DNA of 64,000 bases from Oceanobacillus rekensis (GTDB lineage: Bacteria > Bacillota > Bacilli > Bacillales > Amphibacillaceae): assembly GCF_002153375.1 (NCBI RefSeq), contig NZ_MTBQ01000003.1:496001-560000 (forward strand), given 5' to 3'. Shown here piece after piece: positions 18,613 to 27,974 of this stretch. The position numbers were made by a program, and so were the translations under genes. The notes under the pieces were generated by a model. The model saw only the letters and a program-made list of their open reading frames with translations, ran no database searches and was not told the origin of the DNA. The stretch's first letter is position 1; each line of letters opens with the position of its first letter.

Positions 18613-19710
18613 TTGGCTGAATTACGATTGGAACATATTCAAAAAGCGTATGATAAAAATATTGTCGCAGTTAATGACTTTAATTTACATGTTAAAGACA
18701 AAGAATTTATTGTGTTTGTCGGACCTTCAGGTTGTGGTAAATCGACAACTTTAAGAATGATTGCTGGTTTGGAAGAAATTACAGAAGGTGACTTCTATAT
18801 TGATGAGAAGAAAATGAATGACGTGGCACCGAAAGATCGCGATATTGCGATGGTTTTTCAAAACTATGCATTGTATCCACATATGAATGTATATGACAAC
18901 ATGGCATTCGGTCTAAAGCTGCGAAAATTTAAAAAAGAAGAAATTGATCAACGAGTTAATAATGCCGCTAAAATACTAGGGCTTGAAGCATATTTGGATC
19001 GGAAGCCTAAAGCACTTTCTGGTGGACAACGGCAGCGTGTTGCACTTGGACGAGCTATCGTTCGTGATGCAAAAGTATTCCTGATGGATGAGCCCTTATC
19101 CAACCTGGATGCTAAATTACGTGTGCAGATGCGTGCAGAAATTCAAAAGCTTCATCAGCGTCTACAAACAACTACGATTTATGTCACACATGACCAGACA
19201 GAAGCAATGACAATGGCCACACGCCTAGTAGTGATGAAAGACGGTATTATTCAACAAATCGGTGCACCGAAAGATGTTTACGATAATCCAGATAACGTCT
19301 TTGTTGGAGGTTTTATTGGTTCACCTTCTATGAACTTCTTTACTGGTACATTAACGGAAGACTATTTTGTAATTGGTGATTCGAAATTAAGGGTCCCAGA
19401 GGGCAAATTAAAAATGTTGCGTGAACGAAATAATATTGGGAAAGAATTAATACTAGGGGTTCGTCCAGAAGATATTCATGATGAACTCATATTTATTGAA
19501 TCGTCTCCAGATACGAAAATTAAGGCTGACATTGAAGTTGCTGAATTAATGGGAGCGGAATCCATTTTATACTCCAAACTAAGTTCTCAGGACTTTGTTG
19601 CTAGAGTAGATTCACGTACAGATATTAAAGGTGGCGACACTATAGACCTAGCTATTGATATGAATAAAGTTCATTTCTTTGATAAGGAAACGGAATTACG
19701 CATAAGATAA
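18613..19710 (+). CDS. msmX: MsmX, multi-sugar ABC importer ATPase
   Basis: The 365-residue ATPase shared by several carbohydrate ABC importers (maltodextrin, arabino-oligosaccharides and others in B. subtilis). Walker A is GPSGCGKST, the Q-loop lies in VFQNYALYPHM, the signature is LSGGQRQR, and Walker B is VFLMDEPLSNLD. The C-terminal TOBE/OB region carries VRPEDIHDE. Start is TTG at 18613 behind GGAGGG, which gives the usual length; an upstream ATG at 18568 has no support. No importer permeases are nearby, which fits a general ATPase. Confidence 0.95.
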   Translation: MAELRLEHIQKAYDKNIVAVNDFNLHVKDKEFIVFVGPSGCGKSTTLRMIAGLEEITEGDFYIDEKKMNDVAPKDRDIAMVFQNYALYPHMNVYDNMAFGLKLRKFKKEEIDQRVNNAAKILGLEAYLDRKPKALSGGQRQRVALGRAIVRDAKVFLMDEPLSNLDAKLRVQMRAEIQKLHQRLQTTTIYVTHDQTEAMTMATRLVVMKDGIIQQIGAPKDVYDNPDNVFVGGFIGSPSMNFFTGTLTEDYFVIGDSKLRVPEGKLKMLRERNNIGKELILGVRPEDIHDELIFIESSPDTKIKADIEVAELMGAESILYSKLSSQDFVARVDSRTDIKGGDTIDLAIDMNKVHFFDKETELRIR

Positions 19711-19717
19711 TGGGGTA

Positions 19718-19746
19718 AGAGAAGCGAAATTAACGCTTCTCTTTTG
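19718..19746 (+). terminator. msmX terminator
   Basis: AGAGAAGCG and CGCTTCTCT flank a seven-base loop and are followed by TTTTG, starting eight bases after the msmX stop. Confidence 0.8.
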
Positions 19747-19781
19747 TACGAATATGGTTAATATGGTTATATGTAAGTAAG

Positions 19782-19808
19782 GGAGGAAAGTCCCGAAGAC
19801 TTTCCTCC
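19782..19808 (-). terminator. SASP gene terminator
   Basis: A perfect 11-base-pair stem (GGAGGAAAGTC with GACTTTCCTCC) around a five-base loop, just after the SASP stop codon on the minus strand. The downstream T run is weak. Confidence 0.65.
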
Positions 19809-19818
19809 AGCCATATTA

Positions 19819-20022
19819 TTAGAAGTTTTGTCCATTCATTTGTTGTTGAGCAGTTTGTACAAGACGTTTTGTGATTTCTCCACCAACAGAACCGTTTGCA
19901 CGGGAAGTTGTGTCTGCTCCAAGATTAACTCCAAATTCTTGAGCAATTTCAATTTTCATTTGATCAAGAGCTTGTTGTACACCAGGTACAAGTAATTGAT
20001 TTGAGTTGTTGTTGCTAGCCAT
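19819..20022 (-). CDS. Alpha/beta-type small acid-soluble spore protein
   Basis: A 67-residue spore DNA-binding protein that protects DNA from UV and heat. It has the family's conserved halves: [15 protein letters not shown] with the germination-protease site region, then [18 protein letters not shown]. The C terminus is Gln/Asn rich. The start is ATG 20022, preceded by CAGGAGGTGAT; a longer frame from 20157 ignores that site. Expected to be expressed in the forespore under SigG, though I did not locate a promoter. Confidence 0.95.
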   Translation of the reverse strand: MASNNNSNQLLVPGVQQALDQMKIEIAQEFGVNLGADTTSRANGSVGGEITKRLVQTAQQQMNGQNF

Positions 20023-20159
20023 GTTTATCACCTCCTGTAATTCTATTGTCTGCACATCCGGAAATCTTATTACAAATATTTGTTGGTAAATTGTAGGGTA
20101 TTTTCCAATTACATAAAATTGCCTTTGATTAAGCTTTTTTGGCTTTATAATCGCCATAG

Positions 20160-20516
20160 CCGAGACAAACTGCTACAAAGGATAAGTAGCTTTGGTGACC
20201 GCTCTAGGAAAGAGTTTTTAAACGATTAACTGCATTAGTGATTGTTGTAAAAATCGCACAGCTTCACCAGTCCTGGTGAGCGGAGGGCGGTGACTTCCTG
20301 CTGGAAAAGCATTTGTCCGAAGAACTGAAGAGTGGTTTTCTCTTCGGGGCTGATGAGGCCGTGCCTTAAATGCGCATCCGCCCGAAGCGGTCCCGGACGG
20401 TAGAAAAACCACATATCTATCTTAGTAACATGCTTTTCGATAGGATAACCATTGCGCAGGCCTAATTATTATTTGCTTGAACGAGTAACCGTAGTCCCGA
20501 TTTTTTAGAAAACAGC
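20160..20516 (+). repeat. Family A interspersed repeat, copy 3 (first module truncated)
   Basis: A forward copy. The first module is cut after GACCGCTCTAGGAAAGAG and joins the inter-module linker directly. The second module is complete at about 20265-20405 (CACCAGTCC, GGGCGGTGAC, CTCTTCGGGG, GTCCCGGACGG). The right outer arm with GAGTAACCGTAGTCCC ends at 20516, next to the fumC terminator. Frame 20218-20412 is an artefact. It fills the gap between the SASP gene and fumC. Confidence 0.75.
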
Positions 20517-20520
20517 CAAT

Positions 20521-20557
20521 AAAAAAGGAGCTTGCTGATTAAGCTTGCTCCTTTTTA
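20521..20557 (-). terminator. fumC terminator
   Basis: AAGGAGC and GCTCCTT arms flank an internal TTGCTGATTAAGCTT loop, with A and T runs. It follows the fumC stop on the minus strand and abuts repeat copy 3. Confidence 0.75.
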
Positions 20558-20568
20558 AGCTATTCTAT

Positions 20569-21954
20569 TTATTTCGGGTATGTCATTTCTTTCGGATTAA
20601 CATATTCGTCAAATTCTTCTTCTGTTATTAATCCAAGTTCAATAGCAGTTGCCTTTAATGTTGAGTTGTCATTAAATGCCTTTTTGGCAATCTTGGCTGC
20701 ATTTTCATATCCAATATGAGGATTCAGTGCTGTTACGAGCATTAATGAATCATTTAAATATTTTTCAATTTGTTCATTATTTGGTTCTATACCAACCGCA
20801 CAGCGTTCATCAAATGAAATAATGCTGTCTGAAAGTAGTTGGCTGGACTGCAGGAAGTTATAGGCAATGACTGGTTTAAATACATTCAGTTCAAAATTCC
20901 CTTGACTCGCAGCAAATCCAATTGCAGCATCATTCCCCATAACTTGTGCTGCAACCATGGTAACTGCTTCACTTTGGGTAGGGTTTACTTTTCCAGGCAT
21001 AATCGAACTTCCTGGTTCATTTGCAGGAATTGTGATTTCGCCAATTCCACAACGTGGTCCACTTGCCAACCAGCGGACGTCATTCGCAATCTTCATCATA
21101 TCAGCTGCCAATGCTTTAAGTGCTCCATGTGCATACACTGTTTCATCATGACTTGTTAATGCATGGAATTTATTCGGTGCGGAAATGAATTTCTTCCCTG
21201 TATATTCACTGATTGCCACGCAAACACGTTCAGAAAACTCCGGATGAGCATTCAATCCGGTTCCAACAGCAGTACCACCAATTGCCAATTCTCTTAAATG
21301 ATCTGTACTTTCAGTAACCATCATTTCAGATTTCTCCAGCATCCGATGCCAGCCACTAATTTCCTGACCGAGAGTCAATGGTGTAGCATCTTGCAAATGT
21401 GTTCTTCCGATTTTTACAATGTCTGAGAATGCTTTCATTTTCTCATTTAATGTTCCTTTTAGTTGCTGAATTGCAGGAATTACTGTATCTTCCAATTTCA
21501 GTACAGATGCCACATGCATTGCTGTAGGATATGTATCATTGGAGCTTTGGGATTTATTCACATCATCATTTGGATGTAATCGTATTTCGCTATTCTTTTC
21601 TTCAAGCCACTTGTTACCAACAAATGCTAATACTTCATTTACATTCATATTTGATTGTGTTCCACTACCTGTTTGCCATACAACAAGCGGAAAATGCTCA
21701 TTCAATTTATCCTCAAGCACTTGATCTGCTGCATAATAAATTGCCTCTGCTTTTTCGCTATCCATTAGTCCTAAATCACTGTTCGCTTTTGCTGCACTTC
21801 GCTTTAATATTGCAAACGCTTTTATAATTTCTATTGGCATATTTTCATTACCAATTGGGAAATTTTGTTTACTTCTTTGCGTTTGTGCCCCCCAATATTT
21901 TTCAGCTGGAACATTAATTTCCCCGATTGTATCTCTCTCCACACGAAAATCCAC
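20569..21954 (-). CDS. fumC: Class II fumarate hydratase
   Basis: Interconverts fumarate and malate in the TCA cycle; an iron-independent cytosolic homotetramer (citG in B. subtilis). The 461-residue length is normal. The superfamily signature [11 protein letters not shown] is present, along with [10 protein letters not shown] and [10 protein letters not shown] near the substrate site. Start is GTG at 21954 behind GGGAGG. It is a single gene with its own terminator. Confidence 0.96.
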   Translation of the reverse strand: MDFRVERDTIGEINVPAEKYWGAQTQRSKQNFPIGNENMPIEIIKAFAILKRSAAKANSDLGLMDSEKAEAIYYAADQVLEDKLNEHFPLVVWQTGSGTQSNMNVNEVLAFVGNKWLEEKNSEIRLHPNDDVNKSQSSNDTYPTAMHVASVLKLEDTVIPAIQQLKGTLNEKMKAFSDIVKIGRTHLQDATPLTLGQEISGWHRMLEKSEMMVTESTDHLRELAIGGTAVGTGLNAHPEFSERVCVAISEYTGKKFISAPNKFHALTSHDETVYAHGALKALAADMMKIANDVRWLASGPRCGIGEITIPANEPGSSIMPGKVNPTQSEAVTMVAAQVMGNDAAIGFAASQGNFELNVFKPVIAYNFLQSSQLLSDSIISFDERCAVGIEPNNEQIEKYLNDSLMLVTALNPHIGYENAAKIAKKAFNDNSTLKATAIELGLITEEEFDEYVNPKEMTYPK

Positions 21955-22239
21955 GTTAATTTCCTCCCTTTATATGTATAAGTGCTTCAAACCATCTCTA
22001 TTGTACCAAATTTTCCGGGAAGAATAATACTAATTATACTTATCTTTCTAAATTTTTAAGCCCTTTTGGTAATTAAAACCTGTTGACACAAAATTGTACT
22101 AGATTCTTCATTTATGAGATGGGATTTTTAGTTATAATGATTAGAGGTAAACTTACCAATAGAAGGAAGACAGTTTATATAATAGTATAAGTCTTCGATA
22201 CAAATAAATGTTGGAATGTGTAAAAAGGAGGATGTCTTG

Positions 22240-23154
22240 ATGCCGAATATATGGACACATATTTTATTTTGTGAAGATGCTATCGATGCCGTAAAACGCC
22301 CATATCCATTTTCACCATACGAGCCATACATGAGGTTAGGTGCTCAGGGACCGGATCCCTTTTTCTATTATAACTTTTGGCCATGGATTAAAAATGAACC
22401 AGTACATGAAGTCGGTATGGCGTTGCATACGAGACGATGTGGCGAATTCCTAGCTGATTTAATTATTCATGCAAAGGATCAGTGCAATGAGGTCAAAGCA
22501 TTTGTTACTGGTTTTATCACACATCATATTTTAGACCGTAATGCCCATCCATATATTCATTACCGTGCTGGCTATAGCGGCAGCAAACACCAAAAGCTGG
22601 AAATAATTATTGATACACTAATATTGGAGAAATACCACAAGTTAAAAACCTGGAAATCACCTGCATATAAAGAAATTGATGTAGGAAAATCATTGAACAA
22701 AGAATTACATGTATTACTTGATCAAACAATAAATAAGCATTATCCAGAACTTGAAAGGCCATCTTCGAAATATATCCAAAAGGCTTACAAAGATATGAAG
22801 CTTGCACTTAAAATACTTTCTGACCCTTATGGCTGGAAACATCGTTTGCTGGGACCCGTGATCTCATCTTACTCACATAAGCCAATAAAAGATGATATGG
22901 ACTATTTGAATCTTAAACAGACAACATGGTACCACCCAGCAACGAAAGAGCCTTCCACTAAAAGCTTTATTGATTTGTACAGCACGGCCCGTGGGGAAGC
23001 TATCCAAGTCTTAACGGAATTACAAAACTATTGGGAGAACGGCAACGACTATGCTCTACAAAGGCTAGTAGAACTTATTGATAATATTTCGTATGATACC
23101 GGCAAACCATTAAATCTTGGTCTCACATTAAAATATAGTGATCCTATTGTATAG
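22240..23154 (+). CDS. Zinc-dependent phospholipase C-like protein
   Basis: A 304-residue protein resembling the zinc-dependent phospholipase C fold. The N-terminal MPNIWTHILF segment and the GAQGPDPFFY segment supply Trp/His and Asp ligands. VHEVGMALH and FVTGFITHHILDRNAHPY supply further His and Asp residues. No signal peptide is present, so the enzyme would be cytosolic, unlike secreted phospholipases; the substrate is unknown. Start is ATG 22240 behind AAGGAGG; a frame from 22216 includes that site and is rejected. Confidence 0.75.
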   Translation: MPNIWTHILFCEDAIDAVKRPYPFSPYEPYMRLGAQGPDPFFYYNFWPWIKNEPVHEVGMALHTRRCGEFLADLIIHAKDQCNEVKAFVTGFITHHILDRNAHPYIHYRAGYSGSKHQKLEIIIDTLILEKYHKLKTWKSPAYKEIDVGKSLNKELHVLLDQTINKHYPELERPSSKYIQKAYKDMKLALKILSDPYGWKHRLLGPVISSYSHKPIKDDMDYLNLKQTTWYHPATKEPSTKSFIDLYSTARGEAIQVLTELQNYWENGNDYALQRLVELIDNISYDTGKPLNLGLTLKYSDPIV

Positions 23155-23225
23155 AATAAAGACGGAAAGCTGACGTAACGTATACTTCCATAAATTGCCA
23201 AAATCTTATACTTTATAAAACCAAA

Positions 23226-23260
23226 TAAAAAAACAGAGCCCCGACGCTCTGTTTTTATTT
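23226..23260 (-). terminator. Terminator between the PLC-like and MFS genes
   Basis: ACAGAGC and GCTCTGT flank a six-base loop with A7 on one side and TTTTTATTT on the other. It overlaps the last codons of the MFS gene and could work in both directions. Confidence 0.7.
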
Positions 23261-24559
23261 CGGTTTTATTTCTACTTTTTCTTTCGGGTACGTGAGTCGT
23301 TTTGCATCCCGAATCCCCTGGTCGATATCCACGAAGCGAAGGATAAAAATACCGATGATAAAAAAGAAAATAAGCGAAATAATACCAAGTCTACTGTTTC
23401 CTGTAATCTGGCCAATGAAAGCAAACATAAAAGGACCTATCACTGCTGCAAACTTAGACGAAATTCCGTAAAACCCAAAGAATTCCGCGTGTTTATTTGC
23501 AGGAACCATCTTTCCAAAAATAGACCTGCTAAGTGATTGTGCCCCACCTTGAACCATCCCAACACAAATGGCGAGAATATAAAAATGAAGCGATGAATTC
23601 ATGAAATATCCGAGTATGACAATACCAAGATAGACAAAAAGCGTTATATTCAATGCCTTCTTAGCTGTTATAACAGTCGCCAGCCAACCAAAGAAAAATG
23701 TAAAAGGAATACCGACGAACTGTGTGATTAACAAAGCAATGATTAAATCATTTTGAGCAATACCTATTTCACTTCCATAAATAGTCGCCATCCGAATAAT
23801 TGTCGATATACCATCATTATAGAGCCAAAATGCCAATAGAAAAATAGCAAGTTGTTTATATTGTTTAATCTCTTTTAATGTATTACCTACCCTCGAAAAA
23901 CCGATGGCGATGTAGGATTGATTCCTTTCCGTATGAACTTTTTTCTCTTCTTTAATATTCTTTAGTAAAGGGATGGAGAAAATAAACCACCATATACCAA
24001 CCGTTGCAAATGACACACGGCTGGCCATAGCTGTGTCTACTAATCCAAACCAGCCTGGATTTAGAATCATCAGTACATTAATGGCAAGTAAAATACCTCC
24101 ACCTATATAACCGAAAGCAAAACCACCCGATGAAATGCGATCCATCTCATCCTCTTTCGCTATCTCAGGCAAAAAACCGTCATAAAAAATATTAGCTCCC
24201 GAAAATCCAATGGAACCAACGATAAATAATACAGAAGCTAATAGATAATCTCCTTCACCAACGAAAAACAATAAAATACTAGCAATAATACCCATAAATG
24301 CAAAAAATTGAAGGAACTTCTTTTTAGCTGCAGAGAAATCACTGATTGCTCCTAAAATCGGCGCCAGTATAGCGACTATCAATACAGAAATGGATTGGGA
24401 ATAACCCCAATAACTTGTTGCAAGGCCTTCTTCCAAACCAGAGGCAGCAACACTTGAATAGTAAACAGGCAGAACAGCAGCCATAATGGTTGTCGCAAAT
24501 GCTGAATTCCCGAAGTCATAAAGCATCCAGCTCCGTTGTATTTTCTTTTTATTTTCCAT
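23255..24559 (-). CDS. UMF1/Atg22-type MFS transporter (YxiO-like)
   Basis: A 434-residue twelve-span major facilitator. The N terminus RSWMLYDFGNSAFATTIMAAVLP is typical of the UMF1 group, which includes B. subtilis YxiO and is related to vacuolar Atg22 effluxers. The motif GAISDFSAAKKK is the MFS loop 2-3 signature. The substrate is unknown; amino-acid efflux is possible by analogy with Atg22. Single gene. Confidence 0.85.
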   Translation of the reverse strand: MENKKKIQRSWMLYDFGNSAFATTIMAAVLPVYYSSVAASGLEEGLATSYWGYSQSISVLIVAILAPILGAISDFSAAKKKFLQFFAFMGIIASILLFFVGEGDYLLASVLFIVGSIGFSGANIFYDGFLPEIAKEDEMDRISSGGFAFGYIGGGILLAINVLMILNPGWFGLVDTAMASRVSFATVGIWWFIFSIPLLKNIKEEKKVHTERNQSYIAIGFSRVGNTLKEIKQYKQLAIFLLAFWLYNDGISTIIRMATIYGSEIGIAQNDLIIALLITQFVGIPFTFFFGWLATVITAKKALNITLFVYLGIVILGYFMNSSLHFYILAICVGMVQGGAQSLSRSIFGKMVPANKHAEFFGFYGISSKFAAVIGPFMFAFIGQITGNSRLGIISLIFFFIIGIFILRFVDIDQGIRDAKRLTYPKEKVEIKPK

Positions 24560-24627
24560 CGACCTATCACCCCTTTTTCAGCATACCAAATAAAGAGACG
24601 ATGACACATAATATTAAATGAAATTTT

Positions 24628-24722
24628 ATTAGAAAACTTGATTGTCACCAAGCTTTTAAGTGACAACCTTAGTTGCACTTATGCAGTAAGAAAATATTTA
24701 TGCTTTCTTAACTGCCAAAAAA
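24628..24722 (+). repeat. Family B short repeat, copy 2
   Basis: The best preserved copy. It runs from TTAGAAAACTTGATTGTCAC through the central palindrome (TTGTCACC, AAGCTTTTAA, GTGACAA), then GTTGCACTTATGCAGTAAG, ending CTTTCTTAACTGCC. It sits between the MFS start and the terminator of the IDEAL-domain gene. It encodes nothing. Confidence 0.7.
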
Positions 24723-24743
24723 ATACAAACATGAGCGGTCGTA

Positions 24744-24780
24744 ATAAAAGCCTTACCATGAAAAGGTAAGGCTTTTATTG
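24744..24780 (-). terminator. Terminator of the IDEAL-domain gene
   Basis: ATAAAAGCCTTACC pairs perfectly with GGTAAGGCTTTTAT across a short loop, directly after the stop codon on the minus strand. Confidence 0.85.
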
Positions 24781-24781
24781 T

Positions 24782-25015
24782 CTATTCCCAAATAAAATGT
24801 TTAAATTCATCACTCAACTTCATAAAATCTTCCCTGTTTCCATTTTCTATCGAATCATTGATATCTTCTTCTAATCTTTTCTTATTCCAGTTAAAACAAA
24901 GTTCATCAAGAATTAAACGAGCAAGGAGTCTAATTTCATAAGGAATTTCACGTTTAGCTTGCAATTTTCCACCTTGATAGCGACAAAATTTATAAACTAC
25001 CTTTTCCTTTTTCAT
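24782..25015 (-). CDS. IDEAL-domain protein
   Basis: A 77-residue soluble protein. Residues about 30-75 match the IDEAL motif region found in YpiB and related Bacillaceae proteins: a conserved helix ending LEEDINDSIENGNREDFMKLS in place of the classic IDEAL...LDNRDKEAF. Lys/Arg-rich N terminus, no membrane segment. The function of free-standing IDEAL proteins is unclear. Single gene with a strong terminator. Confidence 0.6.
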   Translation of the reverse strand: MKKEKVVYKFCRYQGGKLQAKREIPYEIRLLARLILDELCFNWNKKRLEEDINDSIENGNREDFMKLSDEFKHFIWE

Positions 25016-25316
25016 AGAACATGCCCCCTTTGTCTATTCTATTATTATCCTAAATTTTTAGAATAATTGCAACTATTTTTATTTTAATTTGATGTTTATT
25101 TAAGCTAAATTACTTAACAAGATCAAAACATATTCACTAAAGACCGAATGTTTCTCTAGACCAACCATGTACACCTTTGATAAACTATTAGAACTGAACG
25201 AAAGAGCAATATAATTTAGGTTTAAAATACAGACATACTTATAATTTCCACTGTTTTGGAACAACCTCTTATAAGGGATCAGGAATACATATAGCTATCA
25301 TACATGGAGGCAAGGG
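25016..25316. other. Intergenic region upstream of the CDF gene
   Basis: This 301-base AT-rich gap separates divergent genes. I see GGAGGC as the ribosome binding site of the CDF gene near its 3' end. I find no recognisable riboswitch, including no yybP-ykoY-like core, and no repeat. Confidence 0.4.
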
Positions 25317-26195
25317 ATGAATCACTCAGACAATCTAAAAAGAGGCGAAAAAGGTGCTTGGCTCAGTATCTTTGCCTATATCGTGCTAGCAATCACCAAA
25401 CTATATATCGCAAGTGTTGGTAATTCGGATGCATTAAGGGCTGATGGTTTAAACAATTCTACAGATGTCATAGCATCGATAGCCGTATTAATTGGGTTAA
25501 AAATTTCAAGGAAACCCCCTGATGAAGTACATCGTTACGGACATTACCGAGCAGAAACCATTGCATCTTTATTCGCAGCCTTTATTATGATGTTTATCGG
25601 TATACAGGTCATATTAGATACATTTAATAGCTTATTAATTGCTGAAGTTCCTCAGCCAGATATGCTAACGGCATGGACCGCAATAGGTTCAGCATTGGTT
25701 ATGCTATTCGTTTACCGCTATAATTTAAAGCTTGCAAAACAAATAAAAAGCAGCTCGTTGAATGCTGCTGCACAGGATAATCGCTCAGATGCTCTAGTGA
25801 GTGTTGGAGTGTTTATTGGGATTGTTGGGGCACAATTTGGTATCTTCTGGCTGGATCCTTTAGCAGGATTAATTGTAGGTATCATTATTTGTAAAACAGC
25901 CTGGGATATTTTTAAAGATTCCACAATTACATTAACAGATGGTTTTGATGATGAACAGCTTGAGAAAATTAGAAGGAGTATATCCAAAGATACAGACGTA
26001 AAAGAGGTTGTTGATGTAAAAGGCAGAATCCATGGTAACCAGGCCTTAATAGATATTACCATCCTAGTCGATCCTAATCTGACTGTAGCAGAAAGTCATC
26101 ATATCACTGAAAGAATCGAATATTACCTGTACGAGAAACATACAATCACATATGCACATATTCATATTGAACCATACGAAGAAAAAGGGGTATAA
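25317..26195 (+). CDS. CDF-family cation exporter with manganese-type signature
   Basis: A 292-residue cation diffusion facilitator with six membrane segments and a C-terminal cytoplasmic domain (GRIHGNQALIDITI, HHITERIE, YAHIHIEP). The second span carries Asn46-x3-Asp50 (NNSTD) and the fifth DNRSD, an NxxxD/DxxxD set associated with Mn2+ exporters rather than the HxxxD set of zinc carriers. HRYGHYRAE is the conserved loop after span two. Probably Mn2+ efflux, like MneP/MneS of B. subtilis. The terminator stem begins inside the stop region. Confidence 0.82.
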   Translation: MNHSDNLKRGEKGAWLSIFAYIVLAITKLYIASVGNSDALRADGLNNSTDVIASIAVLIGLKISRKPPDEVHRYGHYRAETIASLFAAFIMMFIGIQVILDTFNSLLIAEVPQPDMLTAWTAIGSALVMLFVYRYNLKLAKQIKSSSLNAAAQDNRSDALVSVGVFIGIVGAQFGIFWLDPLAGLIVGIIICKTAWDIFKDSTITLTDGFDDEQLEKIRRSISKDTDVKEVVDVKGRIHGNQALIDITILVDPNLTVAESHHITERIEYYLYEKHTITYAHIHIEPYEEKGV

Positions 26196-26225
26196 CGCAT
26201 ATAATTTACGTTATACCTCTTTATT
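26187..26225 (+). terminator. CDF exporter terminator overlapping the stop codon
   Basis: GGGGTATAACG pairs with CGTTATACCTC and is followed by TTTATTT. The left arm contains the TAA stop codon (26193-26195). Confidence 0.7.
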
Positions 26226-26470
26226 TAGGCTTCTTGCGATAGAGATAAAGTGCGAACTAAGATAAGCAGCAACTTCGGCGACCGCTCTGGGAAAATACAC
26301 TGTGCGTATCCGCCCACAGCAATCATAGACGGCGGCATAAGCACATGTATTTGGAAATCTGCCAGCAGTCACTTTTTATGATTTTGTGGAAGAAATCTAA
26401 AATACATAGTAGTTAGTTCGCAGTTTATCTTGGGCTGCGAGAAATGCAAGGCAACAATTGGCGGTATTGT
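26226..26470 (+). repeat. Family A interspersed repeat, copy 4 (internal deletion form)
   Basis: Starts right after the CDF terminator. The left part (GCAACTTCGGCGACCGCTCTGGGAAAATACACTG begins at about 26266) jumps to the right arm of the second module (GCGTATCCGCCCACAGC, then AGACGGCGGC). The linker and the intervening palindrome halves are missing. The right outer arm with GCAGTTTATCTTGGGCTGCG is present at about 26418-26440. It fills most of the gap before azlD. Confidence 0.7.
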
Positions 26471-26506
26471 AACCATAGTTTAAAATATTATGAACAAAAC
26501 ATATAT

Positions 26507-26800
26507 TCATAAAGATAAAAAATAAACGGTAATGATTGCTCCAATTACAACCAACACTACATTTAGACCTATATAAGCAAGAATTACAGCTACAATTCCA
26601 CCTAGCAATCCAATTTGGGATTTATCTGGATTAACAGATAAAATACCAGGGAAAATTAGCGCCCCCAATGCTGCATAGGGAATAGCACTGAGCCATCTAT
26701 TCACCCAGGGCCGGAACTGCATTTTTTCAATGACAAAAGCTGGAATCACTCTTGGTATCATGGTCACTAAAGACATACCAATAATGATTAGAATAATCAT
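26507..26800 (-). CDS. azlD: AzlD-family branched-chain amino acid exporter subunit
   Basis: A 97-residue membrane protein with three to four hydrophobic helices. It has the family segment TMIPRVIPAFVIEKMQFRP near the N terminus and WLSAIPYAALGAL. It is the small partner of AzlC in exporting branched-chain or other neutral amino acids. Its ATG overlaps the azlC stop (26797-26800), so the two are translationally coupled. Confidence 0.88.
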   Translation of the reverse strand: MIILIIIGMSLVTMIPRVIPAFVIEKMQFRPWVNRWLSAIPYAALGALIFPGILSVNPDKSQIGLLGGIVAVILAYIGLNVVLVVIGAIITVYFLSL

Positions 26801-27534
26801 GCCACATCCTCCTTAAGCAAGTAAATACCGCTCATTCCACCAATAATCGTTCCCGCTACGATTGCCCACCCTGTACTCATACCAAGTTGAATACACAATG
26901 CATGAATCAGCATAGCAAATAGAGCTATTACAGCTATCTTTTTCTCCTTTTTAATCGAAGGTATTAGTAATCCGATAAACATAGCATACAACGCAATTCC
27001 CATACTTTGACTCAATCTATCTGGTATAACATCCCCTAAAACCCCACCAAGAAAAGAACCGATAATCCAGGATAAGTACGCAATGCTTATGATTGTTCCA
27101 TAAAAAAAGGCACCCTTTTCCATTTTGGCCTCGTCTTTATTGATGGATGAGACTGCAAATGATTCATCCGTTAAACCAAGTGATAAAGGTATTTTCCATT
27201 TTAATTTTAATTCCCTCAGTTGATTCATAAACGAAAGACTCATGATAAAATGGCGAAAATTGAGTACGAATGTTGCAATAATAATTTCTAGTGTACCTGT
27301 GCCGACTGCAATCATATTTACTCCCATAAACTGACTAGCTCCAGCAAAAACCATAACACTCATTAATGTCAATTCCATTAAAGTCATTCCTGCCTGTTTT
27401 GCCAGCACTCCATAAGTAATGGCAACTGGTAAGTAACCGAGCATAATTGGAATCCCGGTAATAAATCCTCTTTTAATCATATGTACCGCAGTGGATGAAT
27501 AAATCTCTGCTTTGTCTGTCACAACTACTGACAT
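26797..27534 (-). CDS. azlC: AzlC-family amino acid exporter
   Basis: A 245-residue membrane protein with about six hydrophobic spans. It shows AzlC features: GYLPVAITYGVLAKQAGMT, FAGASQFMGVNM, and NFRHFIMSLS. It works with AzlD to export amino acids. The ATG follows GAAGGAGG. It is divergent from the T-box-controlled NhaC-family carrier. Confidence 0.88.
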   Translation of the reverse strand: MSVVVTDKAEIYSSTAVHMIKRGFITGIPIMLGYLPVAITYGVLAKQAGMTLMELTLMSVMVFAGASQFMGVNMIAVGTGTLEIIIATFVLNFRHFIMSLSFMNQLRELKLKWKIPLSLGLTDESFAVSSINKDEAKMEKGAFFYGTIISIAYLSWIIGSFLGGVLGDVIPDRLSQSMGIALYAMFIGLLIPSIKKEKKIAVIALFAMLIHALCIQLGMSTGWAIVAGTIIGGMSGIYLLKEDVA

Positions 27535-27669
27535 TCCTCCTTCAGTAAAATTCTACTTATTATAACTGAATTTTTTGCAAAGTTGAAGTCTTTATAGGTC
27601 TTTTATGATTTATTAAGTCCAATTTTTGGCATTCTATTTAAACAGATACTTTTTGAAAAAGATATGTTA

Positions 27670-27699
27670 TTGACAAATAATCAATCAACCGTGTATAGT
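27670..27699 (+). promoter_or_regulatory. SigA-type promoter of the T-box leader
   Basis: TTGACA (27670-27675), an 18-base spacer and TATAGT (27694-27699) precede the T-box leader RNA. Confidence 0.7.
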
Positions 27700-27734
27700 C
27701 AATATTATCATAATTAAATACTTACATTATCCAA

Positions 27735-27947
27735 GGATTCACAGTAGACTATTCCCTATGCAGAAAAAAGAGACAAAGCGGTTGCTGCAAGCTTTGGCAG
27801 GTAATGATTGAATTACAGTTTCCAATATTCTGTTCGAAACAGAAATATTATAAATGGATTATTACATTGAGAGGGTGGATTTATTTCACCAATCAGGGTG
27901 GTAACGCGGAGATAAGCTTCGTCCCTTTTTAGGGGCGGGGCTTTTTT
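27735..27947 (+). promoter_or_regulatory. T-box riboswitch controlling the NhaC-family transporter
   Basis: A tRNA-sensing leader. The diagnostic antiterminator box AGGGTGGTAACGCGG is at 27895-27909. It is followed by the terminator stem GCTTCGTCCC / GGGGCGGGGC and a T run (27916-27947). Upstream are the stem I elements AGAGA and GCGGTTGCTGCAAGC near 27768-27795. A plausible specifier is TAC (Tyr) in GAATTACA at about 27814, which would fit reports of tyrosine T-boxes before NhaC-type genes; TTA (Leu) in a shifted reading cannot be excluded. Uncharged tRNA would permit read-through. Confidence 0.9.
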
Positions 27948-27974
27948 ATTAATTTCAGAGGAGGAAACAACAAC

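Noticed and set aside
20218-20412. Minus-strand frame of 64 codons
   Set aside because: Entirely inside family A copy 3.
22083-22137. Promoter for the zinc-phospholipase-like gene from TTGACA and TATAAT
   Set aside because: Both hexamers are present, but they are about 45 bases apart, too far for one promoter.
25016-25316. Manganese riboswitch before the CDF exporter
   Set aside because: I looked for a yybP-ykoY-like core and found none.
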